Source: Jiangella mangrovi (GTDB taxonomy: Bacteria; Actinomycetota; Actinomycetes; Jiangellales; Jiangellaceae). From it: a stretch of DNA of 64,000 nucleotides. This document shows, piece by piece, positions 17,182-25,466 of the stretch (positions are counted from its first letter, which is position 1; each line of letters starts with the position of its first letter). Below the pieces are notes generated by a model, which ran no database searches, was not told the origin of the DNA, and worked only from the letters and a program-made list of their open reading frames with translations. The stretch covers positions 5,766,037-5,830,036 of the forward strand of contig NZ_JACHMM010000001.1 in assembly GCF_014204975.1 (NCBI RefSeq), in the 5' to 3' direction. Both the position numbers and the translations under genes were made by a program.

Positions 17182-17643
17182 CTATTCCGGTTCTTGATCG
17201 ACCTCTTGATCCACTCCGCCCAGCCGCAGCAGTCGCGACTCGCCCGCCCCCACCGGTGCGCCACACGACGCGCACACGGCCGAGACGTGCAGCACCGAGC
17301 CGCAGGAGTGCTCCCACACCGTCGGCGGCGGGCCCTGCGTCACGTACCGGTCGCCCCATTCCATGAGCGAGAGCAGGATCGGCCGCAGCGCCCGGCCGGA
17401 CTCGGTCGGGAGGTACTCGTAGCGGCGCGGGTGCTCGTCGTAGAGCCGCTTCTCCAACACGCCCGCGCCGACCAGGGAGCGCAGCCGGGCGGCCAGGATG
17501 TCGCGGCTGGCACCCGTGTTGGCCGCGATCTCGTCGAACCGGGTGCGCCCGAGCAGCACCTCGCGCAGCGCCAGCAGGCTCCACCGCTCCCCGACGACGG
17601 CGAGGGCATTGGCGATGGAGCACTCGGCGACGGCAGCGGTCAC
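17182..17643 (-). CDS. HxlR-family transcriptional regulator
   Basis: A 153-residue winged-helix regulator. The HxlR signature runs CSIANALAVVGERWSLLALREVLLGRTRF, followed by LAARLRSLVGAGVLEKRLY and the wing YEYLPTESGRAL. The C terminus adds a Cys-rich element (CGSVLHVSAVCASCGAPV) that may bind zinc. The GTG start overlaps the SDR stop (GTGA at 17640-17643), so it is the last gene of the thiolase-SDR-HxlR operon and may autoregulate it through the palindrome at 19542-19553. Confidence 0.88.
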   Translation of the reverse strand: MTAAVAECSIANALAVVGERWSLLALREVLLGRTRFDEIAANTGASRDILAARLRSLVGAGVLEKRLYDEHPRRYEYLPTESGRALRPILLSLMEWGDRYVTQGPPPTVWEHSCGSVLHVSAVCASCGAPVGAGESRLLRLGGVDQEVDQEPE

Positions 17644-18350
17644 GACGCCGCCAGTTGCGGGTAGAGGGCGGAGACGTCGCCGGCGAGCCCGGCCTTGACG
17701 CCGCGCGTCACGTCGTCGACGAGCACCTCGAACTGACCGGCCTCGACGGCGTCGACGGCGAGCCGGGCGACGTCGGCGGGAGAGGACTTCGGGGCGTCGA
17801 CGGCGGCGGCCATGTCGGTGTCGATGTAGGCCGAGTGCAGCCCTGTCACGCCGATGCCGCGCTCGCGCAGCTCGAGCCGGAGCGAGTTCGTCTGCGACCA
17901 GAGCGCCGCCTTCGACGCGCTGTAGGAGCCGGAGATCGCCAGCCACGACAGGACGGAGTGCACGTTCAGCACGTGCCCGCCGCCGTTGGCCGCGATGACC
18001 GGCACGAACGCCCGCGTCACGCGCAGCGGCCCGTAGAAGTTCGTCTCGAACTCGCGCCGCACGTCGTCGACCGGGGAGTCGAGGAAGGACGCGCTGACCA
18101 GCGCGCCGGCGTTGTTGACCAGGACGCTGACGTCGCCGGCCGCCTCGGCCGCCGCGCGCACGTCGTCGTCGGACGTGACGTCCAGCCGCAGCGGCACCAC
18201 GCGCGCGTCGTCGACCTGCACGGCCGACGGCGTACGCGCGGCCGCGTACACCTTCGACGCGCCCCGGGCCAGGAGCTCCGACACCAGCGCCTTGCCCAGG
18301 CCGCGGTTGCCGCCCGTGACCAGGGCGACGGTTCCTTCGATGCGGGTCAC
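17640..18350 (-). CDS. Short-chain dehydrogenase/reductase
   Basis: A 236-residue classical SDR: TGGNRGLGKAL cofactor motif at the N terminus, NNAG near residue 80, and the catalytic GSYSASKAALW. It begins with GTG at 18350, one base after the thiolase stop, and its stop overlaps the HxlR start. Paired with a thiolase it could act on beta-keto acyl or related substrates, but the substrate cannot be read from the sequence. Confidence 0.85.
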   Translation of the reverse strand: MTRIEGTVALVTGGNRGLGKALVSELLARGASKVYAAARTPSAVQVDDARVVPLRLDVTSDDDVRAAAEAAGDVSVLVNNAGALVSASFLDSPVDDVRREFETNFYGPLRVTRAFVPVIAANGGGHVLNVHSVLSWLAISGSYSASKAALWSQTNSLRLELRERGIGVTGLHSAYIDTDMAAAVDAPKSSPADVARLAVDAVEAGQFEVLVDDVTRGVKAGLAGDVSALYPQLAAS

Positions 18351-18351
18351 G

Positions 18352-19530
18352 TCAGTCGTCCAATCGTTCGATGATGGTCGCGTTGGCGAGGCCGCCGGCC
18401 TCGCACATGGTCTGCAGCCCGTACCGGCCGCCGGTCTGCTCGAGCACACTGAGCAGAGTCGTGAGGAGCCGGGCGCCACTCGCGCCCAGCGGATGCCCGA
18501 TGGCTGTCGCGCCGCCGTTGACGTTCACCTTCGCGGGGTCGGCGCCGGTCTCGTCGAGCCAGGCCAGCACGACGCTGGCGAACGCCTCGTTGACCTCGAA
18601 CGCGTCGATGTCGCCGAGCGTCAGGCCCGCGCGGGCGAGGACCTTCCGCCTCGCCGGCACGATCCCCATGAGCATGAGCAGCGGGTCGTCGCCGACGACG
18701 GCGAAGGAGTGCAGCCGGGCGCGCGGCCGCAGCCCCAGCCGTCGCGCCGTCGCCGCCTCGACGATCAACACTGCCGCCGCGCCGTCGTTCACCGGCGACG
18801 AGTTGCCCGCCGTGACCCGCCAGCCGATCTCGGGGAACCGCCGCTCCCACGCGTCGGCCCAGAAGGCCGGCTTCAGCCCGGCCAGCACCTCGGCCGACGT
18901 GTCCGGCCGCACCGACTGGTCCACTGCCAGATCGACACCGTCGACGGCGACGACCTCGCCTGCGAACCTGCCGGACACCCACGCCGTCGCGGCGCGCTGA
19001 TGACTCCGCACCGCGAACTCGTCCAGCCGCTCCCGCGACAGCCCGCGCCGGGCCGCGATCAGCTCGGCGGAGATGCCCTGCGGCACCAGCCCGTCCGGGT
19101 ATCGCGCGGCGACCGATGCACCGAGGAAGTCCGCCCCCGCCGCCTGCGACCCGATGGGCACCCGGCTCATCGACTCGACACCCGACGCGATGGCGATGTC
19201 GTAGGCGCCGCTGAGGACGCCCTGCGCCGCGAAGTGGACGGCCTGCTGGCTGCTGCCGCACTGCCGGTCGACGGTGACGGCGGGCACGGACTCGGGGAAC
19301 CCGGCGGCCAGCACGGCCCAGCGCGCGGTGTTCATGCTCTGCTCGCCGATCTGCCCGACGGCGCCGCTGACGACGTCGTCGACGGCGGCCGGGTCGAGTC
19401 CGGTGCGCTCGATCAGCGCCCGCAGCACCGCCGCGTGCAGGTCGACGGGGTGGACCTCGGCCAGCGCGCCGCCCGGTTTGCCCCGGCCGAGTGGTGTGCG
19501 GACGGCGTCGACGATGACTGCTTCTCGCAT
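18352..19530 (-). CDS. Acetyl-CoA acetyltransferase (thiolase)
   Basis: A full-length thiolase of 392 residues. The nucleophilic Cys lies in DRQCGSSQQAVH, and the C-terminal active-site blocks are NEAFASVV, NGGATAIGHPLGASGARL and MCEAGGLANA (second Cys). Thiolases join or split acyl-CoA thioesters. It is the first gene of a three-gene operon with an SDR and an HxlR regulator, so the pair may run a small acyl-CoA pathway switched by the regulator. ATG 19530 is the natural start. Confidence 0.92.
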   Translation of the reverse strand: MREAVIVDAVRTPLGRGKPGGALAEVHPVDLHAAVLRALIERTGLDPAAVDDVVSGAVGQIGEQSMNTARWAVLAAGFPESVPAVTVDRQCGSSQQAVHFAAQGVLSGAYDIAIASGVESMSRVPIGSQAAGADFLGASVAARYPDGLVPQGISAELIAARRGLSRERLDEFAVRSHQRAATAWVSGRFAGEVVAVDGVDLAVDQSVRPDTSAEVLAGLKPAFWADAWERRFPEIGWRVTAGNSSPVNDGAAAVLIVEAATARRLGLRPRARLHSFAVVGDDPLLMLMGIVPARRKVLARAGLTLGDIDAFEVNEAFASVVLAWLDETGADPAKVNVNGGATAIGHPLGASGARLLTTLLSVLEQTGGRYGLQTMCEAGGLANATIIERLDD

Positions 19531-19541
19531 GACGCCACTTT

Positions 19542-19553
19542 AACTCCTGAGTT
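19542..19553. promoter_or_regulatory. Palindrome upstream of the thiolase operon
   Basis: AACTCCTGAGTT is an inverted repeat (AACTC/GAGTT) 12 bases before the thiolase start codon. An operator for the HxlR protein encoded by the same operon is plausible; HxlR regulators commonly bind short inverted repeats near their own promoters. No experiment is implied. Confidence 0.4.
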
Positions 19554-19606
19554 GGAAAACACAACCCACCCGTCGACACACAGCCGCCCGGCATAGACTC
19601 GACGCC

Positions 19607-19972
19607 GTGGACGCCGACTCCATCGACCTCGACGCGTTCGAGCGCATTGTCACCGAGGCCCTCGACGAGCTGCCCGACTGGGTGCAGGAGGCCGTCGACG
19701 GCATCGCGATCATCGTCGACGACGAGCCGCCCGCCGACTGGCACGGCCGCGGCCTGCTGCTCGGCCAGTTCCATGGGGTTGCGCGCACGCGCATCGGCGG
19801 CCGGGTGCCGGGCAGCCTGCCCGACCGCATCGAGCTGTACCGCGTCCCGATCCTGAAGGTCAGCAGGACGGCCGACGACGTCGCGGCGCGGGTACGCAAG
19901 GTGCTGGGCCATGAGATCGGTCACGCGTTCGGCCTGAAGGAGGAGCGGTTGCGGGAGCTCGGCTGGTACTGA
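19607..19972 (+). CDS. Minimal zincin-like metallopeptidase
   Basis: The 121-residue protein matches the small actinobacterial 'metallopeptidase family' (DUF1025/MMP-like). The C-terminal half has RVRKVLGHEIGHAFGL, a HExxH zinc motif followed by a third candidate ligand, and the N-terminal half has the conserved LPDWVQEAVDGIAIIVDDEP. The GTG at 19607 is preceded by TAGACT (19594-19599), so the transcript is probably leaderless. Its targets are unknown. Confidence 0.85.
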   Translation: MDADSIDLDAFERIVTEALDELPDWVQEAVDGIAIIVDDEPPADWHGRGLLLGQFHGVARTRIGGRVPGSLPDRIELYRVPILKVSRTADDVAARVRKVLGHEIGHAFGLKEERLRELGWY

Positions 19973-20337
19973 CGGGACCCGCACATGCTCCCGCACATGC
20001 AGCTGCAGGAGGCCCCCGCTGGGCGCCGCCTGCAGTCTCATGAGACTATGTTTACCCAGGCCAGAGGCCCTATGCCGCACAATCGAGGGCCTGTCTACCG
20101 TCCGAACGGACCACCTTCGGGAACTGAACTGACGAAATATCCCGAACGGCTTTTACCGCCTCCGCGGGCCTGAGTAGGGTTACGCAACTGGGGGGCGATC
20201 TGTAGCGGCTTCATGCGATTTCGCCAGGTCACCCCCGGGAGCCAGAAGGGACCCGGTCGATCAGCAGGGCGCGGCAAGAGAAGTCCACGGGACGACGGCG
20301 TGGCCATGGGGCCAGGTCGAGCGGTCCGCGCTTCGGT
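19973..20337. promoter_or_regulatory. Structured gap and leader before the acidic membrane protein
   Basis: These 365 bases hold no convincing gene. They contain a perfect 14-base palindrome, AGTCTCATGAGACT (20034-20047), a CTGCAGG/CCTGCAG hairpin just before it (about 20004-20036), and a possible -10 TAGGGT near 20174. Transcription from there would give a leader of about 155 bases with a GC-rich fold around CACCCCCGGGAGCC (20229-20243). I looked for a known riboswitch and could not match one. Confidence 0.4.
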
Positions 20338-21141
20338 GTGTCCCGCCGCCCCTCCCTCGTCGGCCAGGTCGCTGAGAAGGTCCGCCGCTACCCCGTCGTC
20401 ATCGTCTGCGCGTTCGCGGCCACCCTCGGCATCACGCTCGGCAACATGCTGGTCCCGAGCATCGACCACGCGCTGGGCATCGACGACTTCCCGTCCGGCC
20501 CGCAGATCATCGCCTCGCCCGCCGACGAGCCCGACTCGCCCACCGGCACGAGCGACCCGTCCGACGAGCCCTCCGAGGGTGACGGTGGCAGCTCGGCCTC
20601 CCCCGACTCCGAGGACCAGGGCGACGGCGGCAGCGGCGGCTCCGAGGGCGGCCGGCCCGACGACGGCGACGACCCCTCCGATGATGACCCCGGCGCGCAG
20701 CCGGGTGGCGGCGACGGCACCGGCGACTCCTCCGACGACCCGGGCGAGACCGAGACCGACGGCCCCGGCGACGACCCGTCCGGCGACGACGCGTCCGAGG
20801 AGCCCAGTGGCGGCTCCACCGAGGTGCCCGGCACCGACATCCCCGGCCGGCCGAGCGGCTCGCCGTCGCCCGGCGACGAGGACGACGACGACCACCCGAC
20901 ACCCACCGACTCCCCGACGGCCGGCAAGCCGACGCAGAACCCGGCGGACGAGGAGCCGGACGAGGGCGAGGAAGAGAACGACGGCCTCTGCCTCGAGATC
21001 GACCTCTCCCCGCTCGAGCTGGCGCTCTGCCTGCTCGGCGGCGGCCAGGCCAGCCCGTCGCCGGTCCCCTACGCGCCGAGCCCGACGCCCACGCCCGCTC
21101 CCACGGCGACGCCGGACCCCGAGAGCCCGCCGGCGCCCTGA
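20338..21141 (+). CDS. Membrane-anchored acidic, low-complexity protein
   Basis: The 267-residue protein has a basic start, one transmembrane segment (PVVIVCAFAATLGITLGNMLV, about residues 18-38), and then about 180 residues of Asp/Glu/Gly/Ser/Pro, with a small Cys-containing hydrophobic island (LCLEIDLSPLELALCLLGGG) and a Pro/Thr-rich tail. The topology implies an outside domain that is extended and strongly negative. No enzyme motif is present. The GTG at 20338 is the assumed start. The composition recalls cell-wall-spanning stalk regions, but function is unknown. Confidence 0.65.
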   Translation: MSRRPSLVGQVAEKVRRYPVVIVCAFAATLGITLGNMLVPSIDHALGIDDFPSGPQIIASPADEPDSPTGTSDPSDEPSEGDGGSSASPDSEDQGDGGSGGSEGGRPDDGDDPSDDDPGAQPGGGDGTGDSSDDPGETETDGPGDDPSGDDASEEPSGGSTEVPGTDIPGRPSGSPSPGDEDDDDHPTPTDSPTAGKPTQNPADEEPDEGEEENDGLCLEIDLSPLELALCLLGGGQASPSPVPYAPSPTPTPAPTATPDPESPPAP

Positions 21142-21169
21142 GTGCGACCCGTGGGCGCGGCGCAGGCGC

Positions 21170-22042
21170 TCAGGCGAACGTCCGGTCCAGGTGCGCCAGG
21201 CCCAGCCGCGCGTACTCCGTCGCACCGCTGGTGAGCCCGTACGCGATGTCCTCGAGCAGCGCGCACCGGGCGTAGAACGCGACCCGTCCGGGGTTGACGG
21301 CGTCGACGTCACCCGTGTAGGCGGCGGCGATCTTCTCGAACACGCCGGGGCCGAGGTCGCGGTAGAGCCGGGCGAGGTCGACGGCGGGATCGGCGACCGC
21401 CGCGTCGCTCCAGTCGATGACGCCGGTGATCGTCGCGCCGTCGACCAGCACGTGCTCGGCGCCGAGGTCGTTGTGGCAGAACGTCAGCCGCTTCGGCGCG
21501 GGCGGCGGCGCGGCGGCGAGGAACGCCTCGACCCGCGCGCGGTCGGCCGGCTCGAGCGCGACGGCCGCGGTCTCGTACGACTCCGCGGCGTCGGCCAGCC
21601 AGTCCGCCGCCGGGGTGTCGTCGACCTCGACCAGGGCGGCGGGTGAGCTGCCGCCGTCGTCGCCCTGGTTGCTCCCTGCACCATGCAGGCCGGACAGGAA
21701 CGCGGCGAGGGGCTCGGCCAGGGCGCCCGGATCGGCGACGGGGTTGAGGTGCAGCGGGCCACCGGGGAGCATGCGATAGGCGAGGATCGCCGTGGGCTCG
21801 TCGACGAACACCGGCTCCGGCACCGGCAGGCTCGACACCGCCGCGACCGCCGTCAGCAGGTCCGCCTCGTGCAACGCCGCCGCCAGCCGCTCGGCCATGG
21901 TGCCCTCGCGAGCCCGGCGGAGGACCAGGTCGCCGCCCACCTCGTAGGCGATGTTGTCCAGACCGGCGCCGAGCGGCACGACCGGCGCGCCGTCGTATCG
22001 GGGCAGGTGGCGGCCGAGCGCCGCGCGGATGTCGTCGAGCAT
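21170..22042 (-). CDS. Aminoglycoside phosphotransferase-family kinase
   Basis: A 290-residue APH/choline-kinase-fold protein. The catalytic block reads FCHNDLGAEHVLVDGATITGVIDWSDA, the form common in actinomycete APH homologues, and the N-terminal lobe has VVPLGAGLDNIAYEVGGDLVLRRAREG. It may phosphorylate a small molecule; aminoglycoside resistance should not be assumed. I used ATG 22042, which has a -10-like TAGGTT the right distance upstream for a leaderless mRNA; a GTG at 22069 is in frame. It is divergent from the LigD-like gene, 38 bases away. Confidence 0.82.
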   Translation of the reverse strand: MLDDIRAALGRHLPRYDGAPVVPLGAGLDNIAYEVGGDLVLRRAREGTMAERLAAALHEADLLTAVAAVSSLPVPEPVFVDEPTAILAYRMLPGGPLHLNPVADPGALAEPLAAFLSGLHGAGSNQGDDGGSSPAALVEVDDTPAADWLADAAESYETAAVALEPADRARVEAFLAAAPPPAPKRLTFCHNDLGAEHVLVDGATITGVIDWSDAAVADPAVDLARLYRDLGPGVFEKIAAAYTGDVDAVNPGRVAFYARCALLEDIAYGLTSGATEYARLGLAHLDRTFA

Positions 22043-22080
22043 GCTGGCGAACCTATCCCGGGTGGGCAAGACTTCGAGGC

Positions 22081-23022
22081 ATGCCGAGCAAGGTCAACGT
22101 CGACGTCGAGGGCCGCACCCTCGGGCTGAGCAACCTCGAGAAGGTGCTCTACCCGGAGACCGGGACGACCAAGGGCGAGATCATCCAGTACTACACCCAC
22201 ATCGCGCCGATCCTGCTGCCGCATCTGCGCGACCGCCCGGTCACCCGCAAACGCTGGCCCAACGGCGTCGAGGAGGCCAGCTTCTTCGAGAAGAACGCGC
22301 CGCGCGGCACGCCCGACTGGGTGCGGACGGCCGAGCTGCCGTCGCCCGGGTCGACCATGGACCGCGAGACCGTCGTCTACGTCATGACCGACGAGCTCGC
22401 GACGATCGTCTGGCTGGCCAACCTCGCGGTGCTCGAGTTGCACGTGCCGCAGTGGAAGGTGGGCGACGACGGCAAGGGTCAGAACCCGGACCGGCTGGTC
22501 GTCGACCTCGACCCCGGCGAGCCGGCCAACGTCATCGAGTGCTGCCAGGTCGCGCTGCTGCTCGGCGAGCTGTTCGACGACGCCGGCCTGCCGTCGTACC
22601 CCAAGACCAGCGGCTCCAAGGGCATGCAGATGTACGTCGCACTGGACGGCGGCGCCACGTCCAACGAGGTGAGCGCATACGCCCGCGGGCTGGCGCAACG
22701 GCTCGAACGCGAGCACCCGAAGCTGGTCATCTCGCGCATGGAGCGCGCAGCCCGGCCCGGCAAGGTGTTCATCGACTGGTCGCAGAACGCCGGCGCGAAG
22801 ACGACGGTGGCGCCGTACTCGGTGCGCGCGAGGCCGCGGCCGACGGTGTCGACCCCCGTCACGTGGGACGAGGTCGAGCAGGGCGCCCGGTCGACGGCGC
22901 GCAAGCGGCTGCCGCTCCAGTTCGACATCGACGACGTGCTGGCCCGCGTCGAGGAGGACGGTGACCTGCTGGAGCCGCTGCTCGACGAGGCCTACGCCCT
23001 CCCGGAGCTCGACGAGGAGTGA
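22081..23022 (+). CDS. Stand-alone LigD-type DNA polymerase/primase domain
   Basis: The 313-residue protein is the polymerase (PolDom, archaeo-eukaryotic primase) domain of NHEJ LigD by itself. Recognisable blocks are LGLSNLEKVLYPETGTTKGE, RPVTRKRWPNG, the acidic metal motif VVDLDPGE and TSGSKGMQMYVAL. The ligase and phosphoesterase domains of full LigD are missing, and there is no Ku gene in the window. Such separate Pol-domain proteins add nucleotides at broken DNA ends in mycobacteria and relatives (family knowledge). The ATG at 22081 is clear. Confidence 0.9.
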   Translation: MPSKVNVDVEGRTLGLSNLEKVLYPETGTTKGEIIQYYTHIAPILLPHLRDRPVTRKRWPNGVEEASFFEKNAPRGTPDWVRTAELPSPGSTMDRETVVYVMTDELATIVWLANLAVLELHVPQWKVGDDGKGQNPDRLVVDLDPGEPANVIECCQVALLLGELFDDAGLPSYPKTSGSKGMQMYVALDGGATSNEVSAYARGLAQRLEREHPKLVISRMERAARPGKVFIDWSQNAGAKTTVAPYSVRARPRPTVSTPVTWDEVEQGARSTARKRLPLQFDIDDVLARVEEDGDLLEPLLDEAYALPELDEE

Positions 23023-23041
23023 CTCCCGTCGCCCCGCCCGC

Positions 23042-24208
23042 TCAGCCGTAACTGACCGGGCCCTCCGGCAGGCCGGGCAGCAGCGACTGCACCTCGTCGC
23101 GGGTGACGCCGGTCGCCAGCAGGACGTCGACCGCGAGCGACCGGATCTGGGCGATCACGATCTGCCCGGCGAACCCGCCGGTGTGTTCCAGCGCCTCGGT
23201 CGCCATGCGGGCGGCCTCGACCGCGGACACCCGGGCCTCGCGCGGCTCGTCGTCGCGTTCGAGGTCGATGCGCAGCAGCCGGACGGCGCCGGCGAGGGCC
23301 CGCATCGCCTGCGGCAGCACCGTCGGGACCGGCTCGTCGCGCTGCAGGAGGCTGATGACGTGGCGGCACAGGACGCGGGTGTTGCGGGTCATGTGGTCCA
23401 GCGGCGTGGCGACGTCGAGGTAGGAGGCGAGATGGCCGCGCTTCTGCCAGCGGACGGGCGCGATGCGGGCGACCTCGTTCGCGCCCTCGAGCGCTGCGTG
23501 CATGGCGTCGACGTCGGCCTGGGTCTCGCGGGCCCGCTCCAGCGCCTCGGTGGCCTGGGCGCGGTCGTGGTCGGCCAGCGCGTGGGCGCCGGACTCGAGC
23601 ACCTCGGCGACGGTGGTGAGCAGCGGGTCGATCTGCCGGCGCGCCGCGGACACCGGGTTCAGTGGCAGCAGCACGATGCTGATGACGAGGCCGACGCAGC
23701 AGCCGATGAGCGCGTCGACGAACCGGTCGAGGTTCAGCCCGCCGGACACATCCGGAGCGAGTGCGACGACGAGGACGGCGGACGCCGCGGCCTGGGTGAC
23801 GATCAGCGGGCCGCCGTTGAGCAGCACCGCCGCGATCATCGCCAGCGCCACCACGACCGCGAGCTGCACGACGCCGCCGCCGATCCACGACACCAGCAGG
23901 TCGCCCACCAGCACGCCGACCGCCACGCCGCCGACCAGCTCGAGCACTCGCGGCAGCCGCTGCCCGAGCCCGCCGCCGAGGACGATCAGTGCCGAGATCG
24001 GCGCGAAGAACGGCTGCGCGTGGTCGATGGGCGGGATGGTCGCCAGCCACCAGGCCAGCGCCGCGCCGATGGCGGACTGGACGATGGGCAGCGCGGTGAG
24101 CCGGACCCTTCGCAACCGGGTGCCCGCGCTCTCCTTGGACCGTTGGGCCAGCGCCTCGAGCGCTTCCTCACCCCGCTGCATCGGCGAGTTCTCGGGCGCT
24201 CCGGGCAC
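23042..24208 (-). CDS. FUSC-type membrane protein
   Basis: The 388-residue protein has about six hydrophobic segments in the first half (ALPIVQSAIGAALAWWL, ISALIVLGGGL, AVVVALAMIAAVLLNGG, ALIGCCVGLVISIVLLPL) followed by a long helical cytoplasmic domain. This is the layout of FUSC / aromatic-acid exporter-like proteins. The start is taken as GTG 24208 because TACCAT ends seven bases before it (leaderless); ATG 24181 is the alternative. It lies 16 bases after the GroES-like gene in the same direction. The transported substrate is unknown. Confidence 0.75.
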   Translation of the reverse strand: MPGAPENSPMQRGEEALEALAQRSKESAGTRLRRVRLTALPIVQSAIGAALAWWLATIPPIDHAQPFFAPISALIVLGGGLGQRLPRVLELVGGVAVGVLVGDLLVSWIGGGVVQLAVVVALAMIAAVLLNGGPLIVTQAAASAVLVVALAPDVSGGLNLDRFVDALIGCCVGLVISIVLLPLNPVSAARRQIDPLLTTVAEVLESGAHALADHDRAQATEALERARETQADVDAMHAALEGANEVARIAPVRWQKRGHLASYLDVATPLDHMTRNTRVLCRHVISLLQRDEPVPTVLPQAMRALAGAVRLLRIDLERDDEPREARVSAVEAARMATEALEHTGGFAGQIVIAQIRSLAVDVLLATGVTRDEVQSLLPGLPEGPVSYG

Positions 24209-24224
24209 ATCAGTGATGGTAGGG

Positions 24225-24557
24225 CTACAAGTACAGACCCGTCTGCCCGTCGGTGAGCCGCTCGGCCGCGACGGCGTGCAGGTCACGCTCGCGCAGCAGC
24301 ACGTAGGTCTCGCTGCGGACCTCGACCTCGGCCTTGTCCTCGGGGTCGAACATGACGCGGTCGCCGACCTCGACGGTGCGGACGTTGGCGCCCACCGCCA
24401 CGACCCGGGCCCAGGCCAGCCGCCGGCCCATGGCGGCCGTCGCGGGGATGACGATGCCCGCGGACGAGCGGCGCTCGCCGTCCTCGCCGTCCTGCGAGAC
24501 CAGCACGCGGTCGTGCAGCATGCGGATGGGGAGCTTGTCGGGGTCCTGGGAGGTCAC
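24225..24557 (-). CDS. GroES-like co-chaperonin homologue
   Basis: A 110-residue protein with the GroES barrel: IRMLHDRVLVSQDGEDGERRSSAGIVIPATA, GRVVAVG-like ARVVAVGANVRTVEVGDRVMFDP. It is longer at both ends than classical GroES and has no groEL beside it. Many actinomycetes carry such an extra divergent copy apart from the true groES-groEL locus. The GTG start at 24557 leaves 30 bases to the DUF3618 gene upstream. Confidence 0.8.
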   Translation of the reverse strand: MTSQDPDKLPIRMLHDRVLVSQDGEDGERRSSAGIVIPATAAMGRRLAWARVVAVGANVRTVEVGDRVMFDPEDKAEVEVRSETYVLLRERDLHAVAAERLTDGQTGLYL

Positions 24558-24587
24558 AACAGAGAGGGTACGTCCGGATCGGAGCGG

Positions 24588-24908
24588 TCAGCGCCGCCGT
24601 GCCCGCCACATCAGCACGCCGAGCACCAGCACCGCCCCCGCGACCGCGCCGACGACCTCGAGCCGCGGGTTGCCCTCGGGCGTGGTGACCCTGGCGCGGA
24701 TGCCCGCCGTCGTGTCCTTGACCAGCCGCGACGGCGACAGCCGCGCGCTGAGCTCGTCGATGTTCGCGGCCAGCCGGTCGGTGCGCGCGGCGATGTCCTG
24801 CTCGATCTGCCGGACGGTGCGGGGGCGCCTGTCGAGCTCGGCCTGCACCTCGGGCGCCAGCGGCACCGGCTGGCGCGACGCGGGCAGGACGGGTTCGTTC
24901 GTGGCCAC
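24588..24908 (-). CDS. DUF3618 single-span membrane protein
   Basis: The 106-residue protein has the DUF3618 helical motif RTVRQIEQDIAARTDRLAANIDELSARLSP and one C-terminal membrane span (VVGAVAGAVLVLGVLMW) ending in Arg residues. The family is small and actinobacterial, and its role is unknown. The GTG at 24908 is preceded by GAGGAGG, a strong ribosome-binding site. Confidence 0.85.
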   Translation of the reverse strand: MATNEPVLPASRQPVPLAPEVQAELDRRPRTVRQIEQDIAARTDRLAANIDELSARLSPSRLVKDTTAGIRARVTTPEGNPRLEVVGAVAGAVLVLGVLMWRARRR

Positions 24909-24986
24909 CGGCACCTCCTCAGTCCGTGGATCGTTGGGATCTACCGTACCGATGCATGCCTCCAGACGGACGGATACGGTGTCACC

Positions 24987-25466
24987 GTGACTGACTCGCG
25001 ACTCTCGCCGGGCGACGCCGCGCCCGAGTTCACCCTCCCCGACGCCGACGGCAACCCCGTCTCCCTCTCCTCCTTCAAGGGCCGGCGAGTCGTCGTCTAC
25101 TTCTACCCGGCCGCCATGACTCCGGGCTGCACCACGCAGGCCTGCGACTTCCGCGACAACCTCGGCTCGCTGCAGGGCGCCGGGTACGCCGTCATCGGCA
25201 TCTCGCCCGACGCGCCGGCCAAGCTGGCGACGTTCCGCGAGCGCGACCACCTCACCTTCCCGCTGCTGTCCGACGTCGACCGCACGACGCTCGAGGCGTA
25301 CGGCGCCTACGGCGAGAAGAAGCTGTACGGCAAGCTCGTGCAGGGCGTCATCCGGTCGACGTTCGTCATCGACGCCGACGGCACGGTCGAGAAGGCCATG
25401 TACAACGTCCGGGCGACGGGGCACGTCGCCAAGCTCCGTCGCGACCTGGGGCTCGACGCGGCGTGA
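24987..25466 (+). CDS. bcp: Bcp-type thioredoxin-dependent peroxiredoxin
   Basis: A 159-residue peroxiredoxin of the atypical two-Cys BCP/PrxQ class. The motif is YPAAMTPGCTTQACDFRD: peroxidatic Cys in GCTTQ and resolving Cys five residues later, so an intramolecular disulfide is expected. It reduces peroxides in the cytosol using thioredoxin. The GTG at 24987 follows TACGGT (24975-24980) directly, which fits a leaderless transcript. Its stop overlaps the GTG of the next gene. Confidence 0.93.
   Translation: MTDSRLSPGDAAPEFTLPDADGNPVSLSSFKGRRVVVYFYPAAMTPGCTTQACDFRDNLGSLQGAGYAVIGISPDAPAKLATFRERDHLTFPLLSDVDRTTLEAYGAYGEKKLYGKLVQGVIRSTFVIDADGTVEKAMYNVRATGHVAKLRRDLGLDAA

Noticed and set aside
20213..21646. 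A 477-codon plus-strand frame across the acidic protein and the APH gene
   Set aside because: It is Arg/Pro/Thr-rich, has no domain, and conflicts with two better-supported genes.
21170..22042. Aminoglycoside resistance gene
   Set aside because: The APH fold is shared by many kinases of unrelated substrates and nothing in the context suggests antibiotic modification.
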